Assembly: GCF_900110865.1 (NCBI RefSeq)
Contig: NZ_FOFD01000004.1
Coordinates: forward strand, 124,001 to 188,000
Source: Natrinema salaciae
GTDB taxonomy: Archaea; Halobacteriota; Halobacteria; Halobacteriales; Natrialbaceae
Direction: 5' to 3'
DNA length: 64,000 nucleotides
Positions 26,743-34,774 of this stretch are shown in pieces (the first letter of the stretch is position 1; each line of letters opens with the position of its first letter). The translations under genes were made by a program, and so were the position numbers. A model generated the notes under the pieces. That model did no database searches. It worked only from the letters and a program-made list of their open reading frames with translations, and was not told the origin of the DNA.

Positions 26743-27393
26743 CTACAGCTCGAGGGCGCCCATCACGGCGGCTTCCGCCTTCCGGAGGTGTTCGGCGGCC
26801 GTCCCGGGAGCACAGTCGAGTTCCGCGGCGACGTCCTCGACGCCTGCCGAACGGGGGACCTCGAAGTAGCCGAGGTCGCGAGCGACCCGCAGCGTCTCGC
26901 GCTGGCGGTCGGTCAGCGCGCCGACCGCGTCGTCGCTCCCGTCGTACTCGCCGACGCGGTCGACGGCCGTCTCGATGCCGTCGGGCACCCCCTCGAGCGC
27001 CCGTCGGAGATCGGTCGACTCGCCGACGACCGAGAACCGCACGGTCCAGTCGGACCGGTACTCGATCGGCGGCAAGACGACGAGACTCCCGCGCGTGAAG
27101 AGGGTGAGGAGCCGCTCGTCGACGCCGTCGGGGACGTCGCGAACGTAGACGGTGAACGTCCGGTCGCCGGTCCGCGTGAGTTCGTACTCGTCGACGCGGT
27201 CGGTTCCCTCGAGGGCGGCCTCGTAGACGTCCGGATCGCCGACGACGTGGAAGATGAAGGCGTTGTCGTTGCCGCCGGCGAAGTTCCCGTGAACCATCCG
27301 GTAGGCGTCGAACGCGTCGCTGTCGGCGACGAACCGGTGCATCGGGTGGATTGTCTCGGCGTCGTACCGGAGCGTGAGCCGGACCGTCTTCAC
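26743..27393 (-). CDS. HTH_10-family (Bat-like) transcription regulator
   Basis: A 216-residue regulator of the haloarchaeal type. The N-terminal 150 residues form an alpha/beta sensor-like domain with no recognisable ligand motif. The C-terminal part, ALTDRQRETLRVARDLGYFEVPR followed by EDVAAELDCAPGTAAEHLRK (about 158-205), is the HTH_10 DNA-binding domain of Bat-like activators. It lies divergent to the orphan NuoCD gene with only 83 bases between the starts and a cataaata element near 27,415. That makes NuoCD or itself the most likely target; no operator can be named. Confidence 0.9.
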   Translation of the reverse strand: MKTVRLTLRYDAETIHPMHRFVADSDAFDAYRMVHGNFAGGNDNAFIFHVVGDPDVYEAALEGTDRVDEYELTRTGDRTFTVYVRDVPDGVDERLLTLFTRGSLVVLPPIEYRSDWTVRFSVVGESTDLRRALEGVPDGIETAVDRVGEYDGSDDAVGALTDRQRETLRVARDLGYFEVPRSAGVEDVAAELDCAPGTAAEHLRKAEAAVMGALEL

Positions 27394-27476
27394 GACCGAT
27401 CGTTCGGTTCCGCGTACATAAATAGCCTAGTCAGTGACGCAGAATCGACTCCAGCGGCGCGTTCGAACGACCGCGT

Positions 27477-29147
27477 ATGTCAGCAGACTCGACGCTCGAG
27501 CCGGGGATCGCCGACGCGGGGAGTTCGAACGGGGAGTTCGACCTCGAGACGCGCCTCGGGGACGCCGTCCTCGGTCGGGACGACCACGGAAACGCGCCCG
27601 CGGTCGTGATCCGGCCGGACGACGTGCGGGCGGTCCTCGAGACGCTCCGCGAGGAGGCAGGGTTGGATCACTGTTCCTGCGTTACCGCCCAGCAGTATCC
27701 CGACCGGTTCGAGACGATCTATCACCTGAAGTCCTACGCCGATCCGACGCGCGAGGTAAGTGTCGTGGTACCGACGCCGACCGCCGACCCGAGCAGCGAC
27801 TCCGCCGCGCCCGTCTTCCGAACCGCAGACTGGCACGAACGCGAGGCCTACGATCTCGTCGGCATCGAGTACGAGGGGCATCCCGATCTCCGCCGGATTC
27901 TCCTCCCGGAAACCTGGCAGGGCCACCCCCTCTCGCGAGGGTACGATCAGGAGCAGTCCCAGGTCGTCACGCTCTCGGAACACGAGAATCCCCTCGCCGG
28001 CGACGACCGCGACGCCGCCTCGGAGACGATGTTCCTCAACATCGGCCCGCACCACCCGTCGACCCACGGCGTCCTCCACGTGAAGGCAGTGCTGGACGGC
28101 GAGACGGTCGTCGACGTCGACCCCGATATCGGTTACATCCACCGCTGCGAGGAGCAGCTGTGCCAGCAGGGGACCTACCGCCACCAGATCATGCCCTACC
28201 CCGACCGCTGGGACTGGGTGTCGTCGGGGCTCCTGAACGAGTGGGCCTACGCGCGCACGGCCGAGGAGCTGGCCGACCTCGAGGTTCCGGCGTACGCGCA
28301 GGTCCTCCGCACGATGGGTGCCGAGCTCTCGCGACTGGCGTCGCACTTCATCGCCGTCGGCACCTACGCGCTGGACGTCTTCGGCGAGTTCACCGCCGCT
28401 TTCCAGTACGCCATCCGCGACCGCGAACTCGTCCTCGACGCTCTGGAGGAGCTGACGGGCCAGCGGATGATGTTCAACTACTTCCGGCTCGGCGGCGTCG
28501 CCTGGGACCTCCCCGAACCGCGTGCGGACTTCATCGCGGGCGTCCGGGACGTGCTCGACGGGTTCCCGGCCAAGATCGACGAGTACCACGATCTGCTGGT
28601 CACCAACGAGATCTTCCAGCGCCGCTGCGTCGGCACGGGCGTTCTCGAGCCCGACGTGGCCAAAGACTACGGCTGTACCGGCCCCGTCGCCCGCGGCTCC
28701 GGCATCGACTACGACCTGCGGCGGGACGATCCGTACGGCTACTACGAGACCCTCGAGTGGGACGTCGTCACCGAACCCGACGGCGACAACTACTCGCGCG
28801 TCCTCGTTCGATTGCGCGAGATCGAGGAGTCCGCGAAGCTCGTCGAGCAGTGTCTCGACCTGCTCGAGGAGTGGCCGGACGACGAGCGCGAGATCCAGTC
28901 CACCGTGCCGCGAACGCTCAAACCCGAGGCCGGTGCCGAGACGTATCGCGCCGTCGAGGGGGCGAAAGGAGAACTCGGCATCTACATCCGCTCCGACGGG
29001 ACCGAAACGCCGGCGCGGTTCAAGATCCGCAGCCCCTGTTTCTCGAACCTCTCCGTGCTGCCCGAACTCGCCCGCGGGGAGTCCGTCGCGGACCTCGTCG
29101 CGGCGATCGGGAGCCTCGACTGTATCATGGGCGAGGTCGACCGCTGA
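27477..29147 (+). CDS. nuoCD: NADH dehydrogenase-like subunit NuoCD, stand-alone gene
   Basis: A 556-residue fusion of NuoC (about residues 30-170, with FRTADWHEREAYDLVGI and HPDLRRILLPETWQGHPL) and NuoD (about 185-556, with IGPHHPSTHGVLH, GYIHRCEEQ, MGAELSRLASHF and GCTGPVARGSGIDYDLR). These form the peripheral-arm part that contacts quinone in complex I. In haloarchaea the nuo genes normally form one operon; here no nuoA, B, H or I flank it. It is thus a second copy or a moved gene. Key residues of the HPSTHG quinone loop are kept, so it looks functional. The HTH_10 gene is divergent. Confidence 0.92.
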   Translation: MSADSTLEPGIADAGSSNGEFDLETRLGDAVLGRDDHGNAPAVVIRPDDVRAVLETLREEAGLDHCSCVTAQQYPDRFETIYHLKSYADPTREVSVVVPTPTADPSSDSAAPVFRTADWHEREAYDLVGIEYEGHPDLRRILLPETWQGHPLSRGYDQEQSQVVTLSEHENPLAGDDRDAASETMFLNIGPHHPSTHGVLHVKAVLDGETVVDVDPDIGYIHRCEEQLCQQGTYRHQIMPYPDRWDWVSSGLLNEWAYARTAEELADLEVPAYAQVLRTMGAELSRLASHFIAVGTYALDVFGEFTAAFQYAIRDRELVLDALEELTGQRMMFNYFRLGGVAWDLPEPRADFIAGVRDVLDGFPAKIDEYHDLLVTNEIFQRRCVGTGVLEPDVAKDYGCTGPVARGSGIDYDLRRDDPYGYYETLEWDVVTEPDGDNYSRVLVRLREIEESAKLVEQCLDLLEEWPDDEREIQSTVPRTLKPEAGAETYRAVEGAKGELGIYIRSDGTETPARFKIRSPCFSNLSVLPELARGESVADLVAAIGSLDCIMGEVDR

Positions 29148-29203
29148 CCGCCGCTGGGCGGACGAGAGGGCTCGAGAAGTAGTCCCAACGACGTTCGGAC
29201 GAC

Positions 29204-29482
29204 CTATTCGTCGTCGACGATGACTTCGACGGGTTCGTCGGCGGTGTCGCCGGTCTCCTCCGAGGTCCCCGTCTCCTGGTGCCAGAGGAGCGCGCCGGCG
29301 ACGGCGACGACGACCCACGACCGCCAGTTGGCGAGGTTCAAGGTGTAGCCGACGCCGAAGGGCTTCTCCACGAGCATCCCTTCGCCGGGCTGCCAGTACG
29401 ACGAGAGCATGCGACCGATGCTCGGTCGTTCGAAGTTGTACGGTACCCCGAGAATCTCACCGGAGGTCGGCTTGTCTGCCAT
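29204..29482 (-). CDS. Small haloarchaeal membrane protein, DUF5808-like
   Basis: A 92-residue protein from ATG 29482. It begins with a soluble stretch, KPTSGEILGVPYNFERPS, continues with GEGMLVEKPFGVGYTLNLAN and has one hydrophobic helix (WVVVAVAGALLW, about residues 54-66) followed by an acidic tail. The GxPYNFERPS and GWGYTLN-type pattern is what I know from the DUF5808 group, whose function is not known. An upstream start at 29539 is unlikely since it adds a basic, non-conserved stretch. It sits between NuoCD and Kae1-Bud32 without overlap. Confidence 0.75.
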   Translation of the reverse strand: MADKPTSGEILGVPYNFERPSIGRMLSSYWQPGEGMLVEKPFGVGYTLNLANWRSWVVVAVAGALLWHQETGTSEETGDTADEPVEVIVDDE

Positions 29483-29571
29483 GGCAGGTGATACGTTCTC
29501 CCCTGATAAGAGTATTGTGTGCCGCGACGGTCGCTGCAATCAGTCGACCGCGGCCGATCCGGTGGGGCTCG

Positions 29572-31239
29572 TCACCTGTCCGGTTGGTATCGGCCGCGCC
29601 CCTCGATATCGCGCAGACGCTCGAGGACGCGCGCCTCGCCGACCTCGCGGTACCCCTCCCGGACCGCCTCGCGGAGGGGGGCGGGATCGTCGGCGGTGCC
29701 GACGAGGCTCTGATCGAAGACGTGCAGGTCCATCGCGTAGTCCTCGACGTGATCGGTGTGGTAGCCCAGTCCGAAGTCGATGAGGACGGTTCGGTCCGAA
29801 CCGACGCGAACGTTCCGCGTCGTCGGATCGCCGTGGACGAACCCCGCCCGGTGGAGCCGCGCGAGGTGGCGACCGACGTCGCGGACGCGGGCCGTCGAGA
29901 GCGCCTCGCGGAGGTCCCGCTCCCCGACGTACTCGAGTTCGAGTCGCGCCTCCCGGGAATCGACGTCCGAGAGGACCGGCGTCGGAACCCCTTCGCGGCG
30001 GGCCAGACTGGTCAGCCGGGCCTCGAGGGCCGTCCGTTCGCGGCGGAGCCGGTCGTCGAGTGACGGGTGGCGATAGGTCTTCGACTCGCGGCGCTTCGTG
30101 ACGCGGCCGGCGGCCGGCTCGAGGTCGACGAGCGCTTCGGCCCCGCGGATCTGACTCGCGCCCTCGCCGCGGCCGGCCGCGAGCTCGGTCTCGTCGGATC
30201 GCCAGCTAACGGGCACCTGGTCCGGTCGAAAATCGGGGTCGACGCGGGAGTCCTCGAGTGCGAGCGTGTCGCCGGCCGCGTACATCTTCGCACCGAGCAC
30301 GGCGATCATGCCGGCGTTGTCCCGCAGGAATCGCGGCTCGGGGGCGTGGAACCGGGCACCCCGCTGGGCACACATTTCCGCGAGCATCTCGCGCAGGCGG
30401 GCGTTCTGCCCGACGCCCCCGCCGAGGACGAGTTCGTCGCTGCCGGTCAGCGAGAGGGCCCGCTCCGAGACTTCGGCGAGCATCGCGAAGACGTTCTCCT
30501 GCAGGGAGTAGCAGACGTCCTCGACGGGTGTGCCGTCGTCGTACGCCTGCTTCGCGGCGCTCATGATCCCCGAGAAGGAGAAGTCCATCCCCTTGACGAC
30601 GTAGGGGAGGTCGACGTAGTCGCCGTCTTCCGCTGCCGCCTCGACCTTCGGCCCCCCGGGGTGGGACCAGCCGACGTGACGAGTGAACTTGTCGATCGCG
30701 TTGCCGACGCCAGTGTCCATCGTCTCGCCGAGAACGCGATAGCGCCCGTTGCGGAAGGCGAGCAGGTGCGCGTTCGCCCCGCTGGCGTTGAGACAGACCG
30801 GCGAGTCGAAGCCGGAAGTGTGTCGCCCGATCTCGAGGTGGGCCACCATGTGATTGACGCCGACCAGCGGGACCGCGAGCGCCTGACTCAGCGCCCGGGC
30901 GGCGGTTCCAACGACGCGCAGGCAGGGGCCGAGGCCGGGACCGCGGGAGAAGGCGACCGCGTCTATCGGGGAATCCGTCGCCGGCCCGTCGTGGCGTTCC
31001 CGGGCGTGCTCGAGGGCCCGTTCGACGACGCGGGGGATCGCATCGTGCATGTGTTCGGCGGCCTCCCGCGGGTGAATGCCCCCGCTCTCGGGCTGGTAGG
31101 CGTCGCTCTCGATGAACACGTCGTCAGGGTGGGCGGTCCGGTCGCCCGTCGAAATCGCCGTTCGGTCGGTCTCGAAGACCGCTGCGCTGGCCGCCCAGGC
31201 GGTGCCCTCGATCCCGAGGATACGAACGGTGTCAGTCAC
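29572..31239 (-). CDS. kae1: Kae1-Bud32 fusion, KEOPS complex tRNA t6A synthase subunit and kinase
   Basis: Bifunctional protein of the KEOPS complex, which makes N6-threonylcarbamoyl-adenosine at position 37 of ANN-decoding tRNAs. The N-terminal Kae1 domain (about residues 1-330) has VNHMVAHLEIG with the two metal-binding histidines, GGVGQNARLREML and FLRDNAGMIA. The C-terminal Bud32 domain (about 350-555) is an atypical kinase/ATPase with HGDPTTRNVRV as catalytic loop and LIDFGLG as metal loop. The fused 555-residue form is common in euryarchaea. It is downstream of rps24e and rps27ae on the same strand with a 72-base gap, an arrangement widely kept in archaea. Confidence 0.96.
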   Translation of the reverse strand: MTDTVRILGIEGTAWAASAAVFETDRTAISTGDRTAHPDDVFIESDAYQPESGGIHPREAAEHMHDAIPRVVERALEHARERHDGPATDSPIDAVAFSRGPGLGPCLRVVGTAARALSQALAVPLVGVNHMVAHLEIGRHTSGFDSPVCLNASGANAHLLAFRNGRYRVLGETMDTGVGNAIDKFTRHVGWSHPGGPKVEAAAEDGDYVDLPYVVKGMDFSFSGIMSAAKQAYDDGTPVEDVCYSLQENVFAMLAEVSERALSLTGSDELVLGGGVGQNARLREMLAEMCAQRGARFHAPEPRFLRDNAGMIAVLGAKMYAAGDTLALEDSRVDPDFRPDQVPVSWRSDETELAAGRGEGASQIRGAEALVDLEPAAGRVTKRRESKTYRHPSLDDRLRRERTALEARLTSLARREGVPTPVLSDVDSREARLELEYVGERDLREALSTARVRDVGRHLARLHRAGFVHGDPTTRNVRVGSDRTVLIDFGLGYHTDHVEDYAMDLHVFDQSLVGTADDPAPLREAVREGYREVGEARVLERLRDIEGRGRYQPDR

Positions 31240-31311
31240 GGCTGCAAAACGGCTGTTACCGGCGTTCGACGTGCCACGTCCGTCTTCGGCACGTCGCCCA
31301 TCGGTCGGGGG

Positions 31312-31446
31312 TTACTCCCACTCGGTGTAGCTGCACTTCCCGCAGTGCTTGCGGTCGCCGTGGTCGGCGAGGAACACGTCGCCACAGCGGGGACAGAGTT
31401 CGCCGTCCGTGGTGCCGTCGTCGGCGTAGAGTTCGTAGCGCGCCAT
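31312..31446 (-). CDS. rps27ae: 30S ribosomal protein S27ae
   Basis: A 44-residue zinc-ribbon protein of the small ribosomal subunit. Two CxxC pairs, CPRCGD and CGKCSY, bind one zinc ion, and the C-terminus ends in TEWE. It starts at ATG 31446, directly after the TAA of rps24e with no spacer, so it is translated as a coupled pair. Its small size makes it easy to miss in automatic scans. The organism's eukaryote-like S27a lacks the ubiquitin fusion, as in all archaea. It is cytoplasmic and ribosome-bound, and the Kae1-Bud32 gene follows. Confidence 0.93.
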   Translation of the reverse strand: MARYELYADDGTTDGELCPRCGDVFLADHGDRKHCGKCSYTEWE

Positions 31447-31767
31447 TTACGCTTCCTCCGCTTCGGGTTCGGCCTCGGCCTCCTCTTCTGCGCCAATCTT
31501 GTTGCGCTCGAGCATGTGGTCCTGCTCGACGTCGCGGGCGTTGTCGGCCGTGTCGTAGACCTTCGCCTGGCCGACGGTCTTGCGCATCCCGAACTTGGTG
31601 TCGAGTTTGCGGATGACGACCTCGTCGGCGTCCTTGTTCAGTTTCGCGGCGAGACTGTCGCGAACCTGCAGACGGGAGGGTGTGGCGTCCTCGTGGACGA
31701 GTTCGAAGGTCACGTCCGTTCGATGCAACATGGGGTTCTCCGTTTCGGAGATGATGTCGACGTCCAT
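31447..31767 (-). CDS. rps24e: 30S ribosomal protein S24e
   Basis: A 106-residue ribosomal protein found in archaea and eukaryotes. MDVDIISETENPMLHRTDV opens the first strand, DADEVVIRKLDTKFGM and AKVYDTADNA follow, and the tail is very acidic (EEEAEAEPEAEEA), which is the usual halophile extension. The gene is first in the rps24e-rps27ae-kae1/bud32 operon. Its ATG at 31767 is preceded on the minus strand by an AT-containing region near 31,785-31,800 that may be the operon promoter. No anomalies are seen. Confidence 0.95.
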   Translation of the reverse strand: MDVDIISETENPMLHRTDVTFELVHEDATPSRLQVRDSLAAKLNKDADEVVIRKLDTKFGMRKTVGQAKVYDTADNARDVEQDHMLERNKIGAEEEAEAEPEAEEA

Positions 31768-31958
31768 GATATCACTCAGTTACCCTACTATCCCCGTGTA
31801 GCGCCTAAAAGGATTTCGAACCGCCAACCCGTTCCCGCGGTCGGTGATCCGACACGGAGCGGACCGATCGCCGGTCGCAGGCCCCGTTCGTTCGAAAATA
31901 TGATTATGGATTGGTGTGATAGGAACTATTACATGATGGGGCTCCGACCTCTCGGCCG

Positions 31959-33170
31959 ATGCCCTCCAGACGACGACTGCTCGCGGGCTGTGGTCTGACG
32001 CTCGCGAGCCTGTTCACCGGCCGGACCGTCCTCGCCGACCGTTCGCCCACAAGCGGCGTCGAGTGGCCGATGTCCCGCTACGACGCGGCCGGAACGGGGT
32101 ACAACCCCGACGCGTCCGGCCCGAGCGACGACGTCCGCCTCGCGTGGAACAGCCCCCTCGATAGCGTCAGCGGGTTCGAAGTCAATTCGCCCGTCCTCGT
32201 CGACGACACCCTCTACACCGTCGGTGACGAATTCGCCGCGTTCGACGTCGAGAGCGGAGACCGCCGCTTTTCCCACGAGACGGCCCACGGCGCGGGTCTC
32301 GCGCGCGCCCCGTCGACCATCTACCGGACCGATACGGTGGCGGTGACCGCGGAAGACGGGCTCACCGGCCTGAACGCCGGCGGCGGCGTAGAGCTATTCG
32401 GACGGCGATTCGGCGACGAACGCTGGCACGAACCGGCGACGGAATCGGCCACTGACCTCCTCGACCCAACCGAGGTGCCGCCGCCCGTGGCAGCCGACGG
32501 GACGGTGTACGCCGTCGTCCCGGGTGCGAACGAGCTCGTCGCGCTCGAGTCGGACAACGGTCGCGAACGATGGCGACTGGACTTCGACCGAGAGGACGAC
32601 AGCGGCGTTCCCCACCGACCGGCCGTCCGGGACGGGACCGTCTTCGTCACCGGCTGGCCCAACGAGGTGGCGGCGTACGACGCCGCCACCGGACGCAGAC
32701 GCTGGCGGAGGGTGGTCGACGAGGCCGACGTCAATCGTCCGCCGACAGCCACGCAGGACGGGGTCGTCGTTCCGACCAGAGGCGGAGTCCGGGTGCTCGA
32801 GGCCGACGACGGGAACCGCCGCTGGAAGCGCGACCTCGGTGGCAACGCGACCGAAGGGGCTGCTGCGGTCGCCGACGGAACGGTCTTCGTCGCCGACAAC
32901 GGCTCCGACGGGGAGTTGCACGCGCTCGATCTCGAGACCGGCGAAACCGAGTGGTCGATCCCCTACGGGTACGAGGCCACGCCGGTCGTCGCCGACGGCG
33001 TCGTCTACGTGACGAGCGGCGGCTACGAACTGGTCGGGTTCGACGCCGAAAGCGGTGAGAAACGATTCGCGTACGGAGCGACGTGGGCGATGTCGCTGCC
33101 GGCGGTCGGTGACGGCGTCCTCTACGTCGTCGACGGCGACCGCGTGCTCGCCATCGCGGAGGAAACATGA
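31959..33170 (+). CDS. Secreted PQQ-repeat (beta-propeller) protein
   Basis: A 403-residue exported protein with a Tat-like or lipoprotein-like N-terminus (RRRLLAGCGLTLASLF): paired arginines, a hydrophobic core and a lipobox-like LAGC at about residues 8-11. The mature part consists of about seven blades of the PQQ/quinoprotein type, each with a core such as DGTVYAV, LDLETGETEW or VVYVTSGGYELVGFDAESGE. These repeats make a propeller that often binds partners at the surface, as in BamB; enzyme cofactor residues are not evident. It overlaps the following membrane protein by four bases (ATGA), so they likely act together at the membrane. Confidence 0.85.
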   Translation: MPSRRRLLAGCGLTLASLFTGRTVLADRSPTSGVEWPMSRYDAAGTGYNPDASGPSDDVRLAWNSPLDSVSGFEVNSPVLVDDTLYTVGDEFAAFDVESGDRRFSHETAHGAGLARAPSTIYRTDTVAVTAEDGLTGLNAGGGVELFGRRFGDERWHEPATESATDLLDPTEVPPPVAADGTVYAVVPGANELVALESDNGRERWRLDFDREDDSGVPHRPAVRDGTVFVTGWPNEVAAYDAATGRRRWRRVVDEADVNRPPTATQDGVVVPTRGGVRVLEADDGNRRWKRDLGGNATEGAAAVADGTVFVADNGSDGELHALDLETGETEWSIPYGYEATPVVADGVVYVTSGGYELVGFDAESGEKRFAYGATWAMSLPAVGDGVLYVVDGDRVLAIAEET

Positions 33171-34108
33171 CCGACGAGGAGGCCGAGCCGGCATCGACGG
33201 CGGCGGTAGCCGACGACCGTTCGCCCACGGCCGCGGCCGACGACTCGAGTTCGGGACGGGGCGAACCGGCGAACTCAACGGCGGAGTCGGACCTCGAGAG
33301 CGGCGACGAGCGAGCGGCGGCCGGCGGTGACGACGACCCGTCGGGGTTCGCGCTGGCGGCGAGGCGCGTCCGGCGGGAGCCGACGCTCCTGCTCCCGTTT
33401 GCCGTCGCGGGCGTCCTGCTCACCGTCGTCGACTGGCTCCGACGCGACGATCCGCTCCCAGTACTGGTCACGAACGGCGGCGACGCGGCGACGATTCGCA
33501 TCGAGTTCGCCGGCTATCCGACCGGCGTCCCCGCGACGGCGCGTTCGCTCGAGGCGCTGATCGACCTGCGGCTGCCGTACCTGGCCTGGGGGATCGGTCT
33601 CGAGATCGCTGCGCTTCTCGTCGTCGCGACTGCCGGGTGTCTGACCATCGCGTGGAGCCGTGCGGACGAACGCAGCGGGGACGACCGGGACGAGCGGGAC
33701 GACTGGTACCAGTCGCTCACGGGGCGGCGGCTGCTCTCGTACCTCGGCCTCGTCGCGCTGTTCGACGCGATCGGCCGACTGCTCGGCTGGATCGGCGACG
33801 GCGGCCTCCTCCTCGGCGTCGTCATCGCCGTTCCCCTGTTCGCCGCGTTCGTCCGGTGGTTCCTCGCGCCCGCGTTCGTCGTCGACGGCGCGGGACCGGT
33901 GACCGCGCTCCGTCGAAGCACGCGAGCGACCCGGGGCATCGGCTGGCAGGTGCTCGTGCTCGTCGTCCTCTTCGGACTCACGGCGGGGCTCCTCGGGGGG
34001 CTTCCCGTCGGCGGAACCCTCCTGAGTACCGCCCTCGTCGGCTCGGTTCACGCCGTCACGATCGCGACGATCCGGGCGGAGCAGCGTCGACCGGACGCCA
34101 CGTCCTGA
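33167..34108 (+). CDS. Haloarchaeal membrane protein of unknown function
   Basis: A 313-residue protein. The first 60 residues are Ala/Glu/Asp/Ser-rich and disordered. Then come about five to six helices, starting with LLLPFAVAGVLLTVVDWL (about residues 74-91) and including a pair around YLAWGIGLEIAALLVVATAG and a final LVVLFGLTAGLLGGLPVGG. The pattern with long polar N-terminus resembles haloarchaeal DUF4013-type or YckC-type membrane proteins, but I cannot assign a family. Its start overlaps the propeller gene stop, which suggests a shared complex with the exported propeller outside and this protein in the membrane. Confidence 0.65.
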   Translation: MTDEEAEPASTAAVADDRSPTAAADDSSSGRGEPANSTAESDLESGDERAAAGGDDDPSGFALAARRVRREPTLLLPFAVAGVLLTVVDWLRRDDPLPVLVTNGGDAATIRIEFAGYPTGVPATARSLEALIDLRLPYLAWGIGLEIAALLVVATAGCLTIAWSRADERSGDDRDERDDWYQSLTGRRLLSYLGLVALFDAIGRLLGWIGDGGLLLGVVIAVPLFAAFVRWFLAPAFVVDGAGPVTALRRSTRATRGIGWQVLVLVVLFGLTAGLLGGLPVGGTLLSTALVGSVHAVTIATIRAEQRRPDATS

Positions 34109-34159
34109 CCGATCTCGAGGGTGTCCCTGCGGCGAGTCCGCTCCTGTCGGCCGACCGGC

Positions 34160-34590
34160 TCAGTCGGCGGCCTCGTCCTCGAGCGCGTCCCGATCGAGCT
34201 TTCCCATGTCCGTCACGGGCACCTGCTCGAGGACGATGGCCGCGATCACCGCTTCACCTTTGGTCTCGTGGTCGCGGCCGGCGACAGCGGCGGTGGCGAC
34301 GTCGAGATGCGTCTTCAGCACGCCCTCGACCTCGACGAGGGCGATAGAGCAGTAGTGTGTCCCCGCGACCGTCCCCCCCACTCGCTCAGATGCGTCGCGA
34401 ACCGGTCGATCGCGTCACCGAGTCGCCCGTACGTGAGCGCGGTGCCGTAGTAGTTGATCGCGACCTGGTCCGGACGCTCCGCGGCGTGATGGGCGACGTA
34501 GTCGTGTAACGGTCGCCGTCCGAGCGGGAACGCAGGTTCGGTCGGCACGCCGTCCGGGAACTCGTCGGGTGACGCGGTAACTATACCCAC
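34160..34590 (-). pseudogene. Acyl-CoA ligase (AMP-forming) gene with large internal deletions
   Basis: The frame starting near GTG 34590 encodes a typical N-terminus of a fatty-acyl-CoA ligase: DEFPDGVPTEPAFPLGRRPL, then HDYVAHHAAERPDQVAINYY and LTYGRLGDAIDRFATHLSEW. After that the sequence jumps, in another frame, straight to the C-terminus: VEVEGVLKTHLDVATAAVAG and a degenerate VTDMGKLDRDALEDE. About 400 residues including the AMP-binding core are missing, and the C-terminal piece is itself shortened before the PVTDMGKLDR lysine region. This cannot be an active ligase. The relic is between a membrane protein and the geranylgeranyl reductase. Confidence 0.8.
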
Positions 34591-34744
34591 GTCGACACGG
34601 CGGATCGGTAAATCCGCCGTGTCGGTCCGGCGTCGACGGCCGAGATCGGCGGGGATCGTCGTCGTACTCGCGGTACGATGCCCGCCCGTGCCAGAGCGAC
34701 ACTCAAGGGACTCCGTGACGTACGATCGATCGGAACAGGACAGA

Positions 34745-34752
34745 CTAATTAA
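34745..34752 (+). promoter_or_regulatory. TATA element of the geranylgeranyl reductase gene
   Basis: The octamer ctaattaa lies about 25-30 bases before ATG 34775, ideal for a leaderless transcript. This supports the ATG at 34775 over the in-frame start at 34619, which would lie upstream of the promoter. Confidence 0.6.
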
Positions 34753-34774
34753 GGTCCAACACAGTCTCGCTTTC

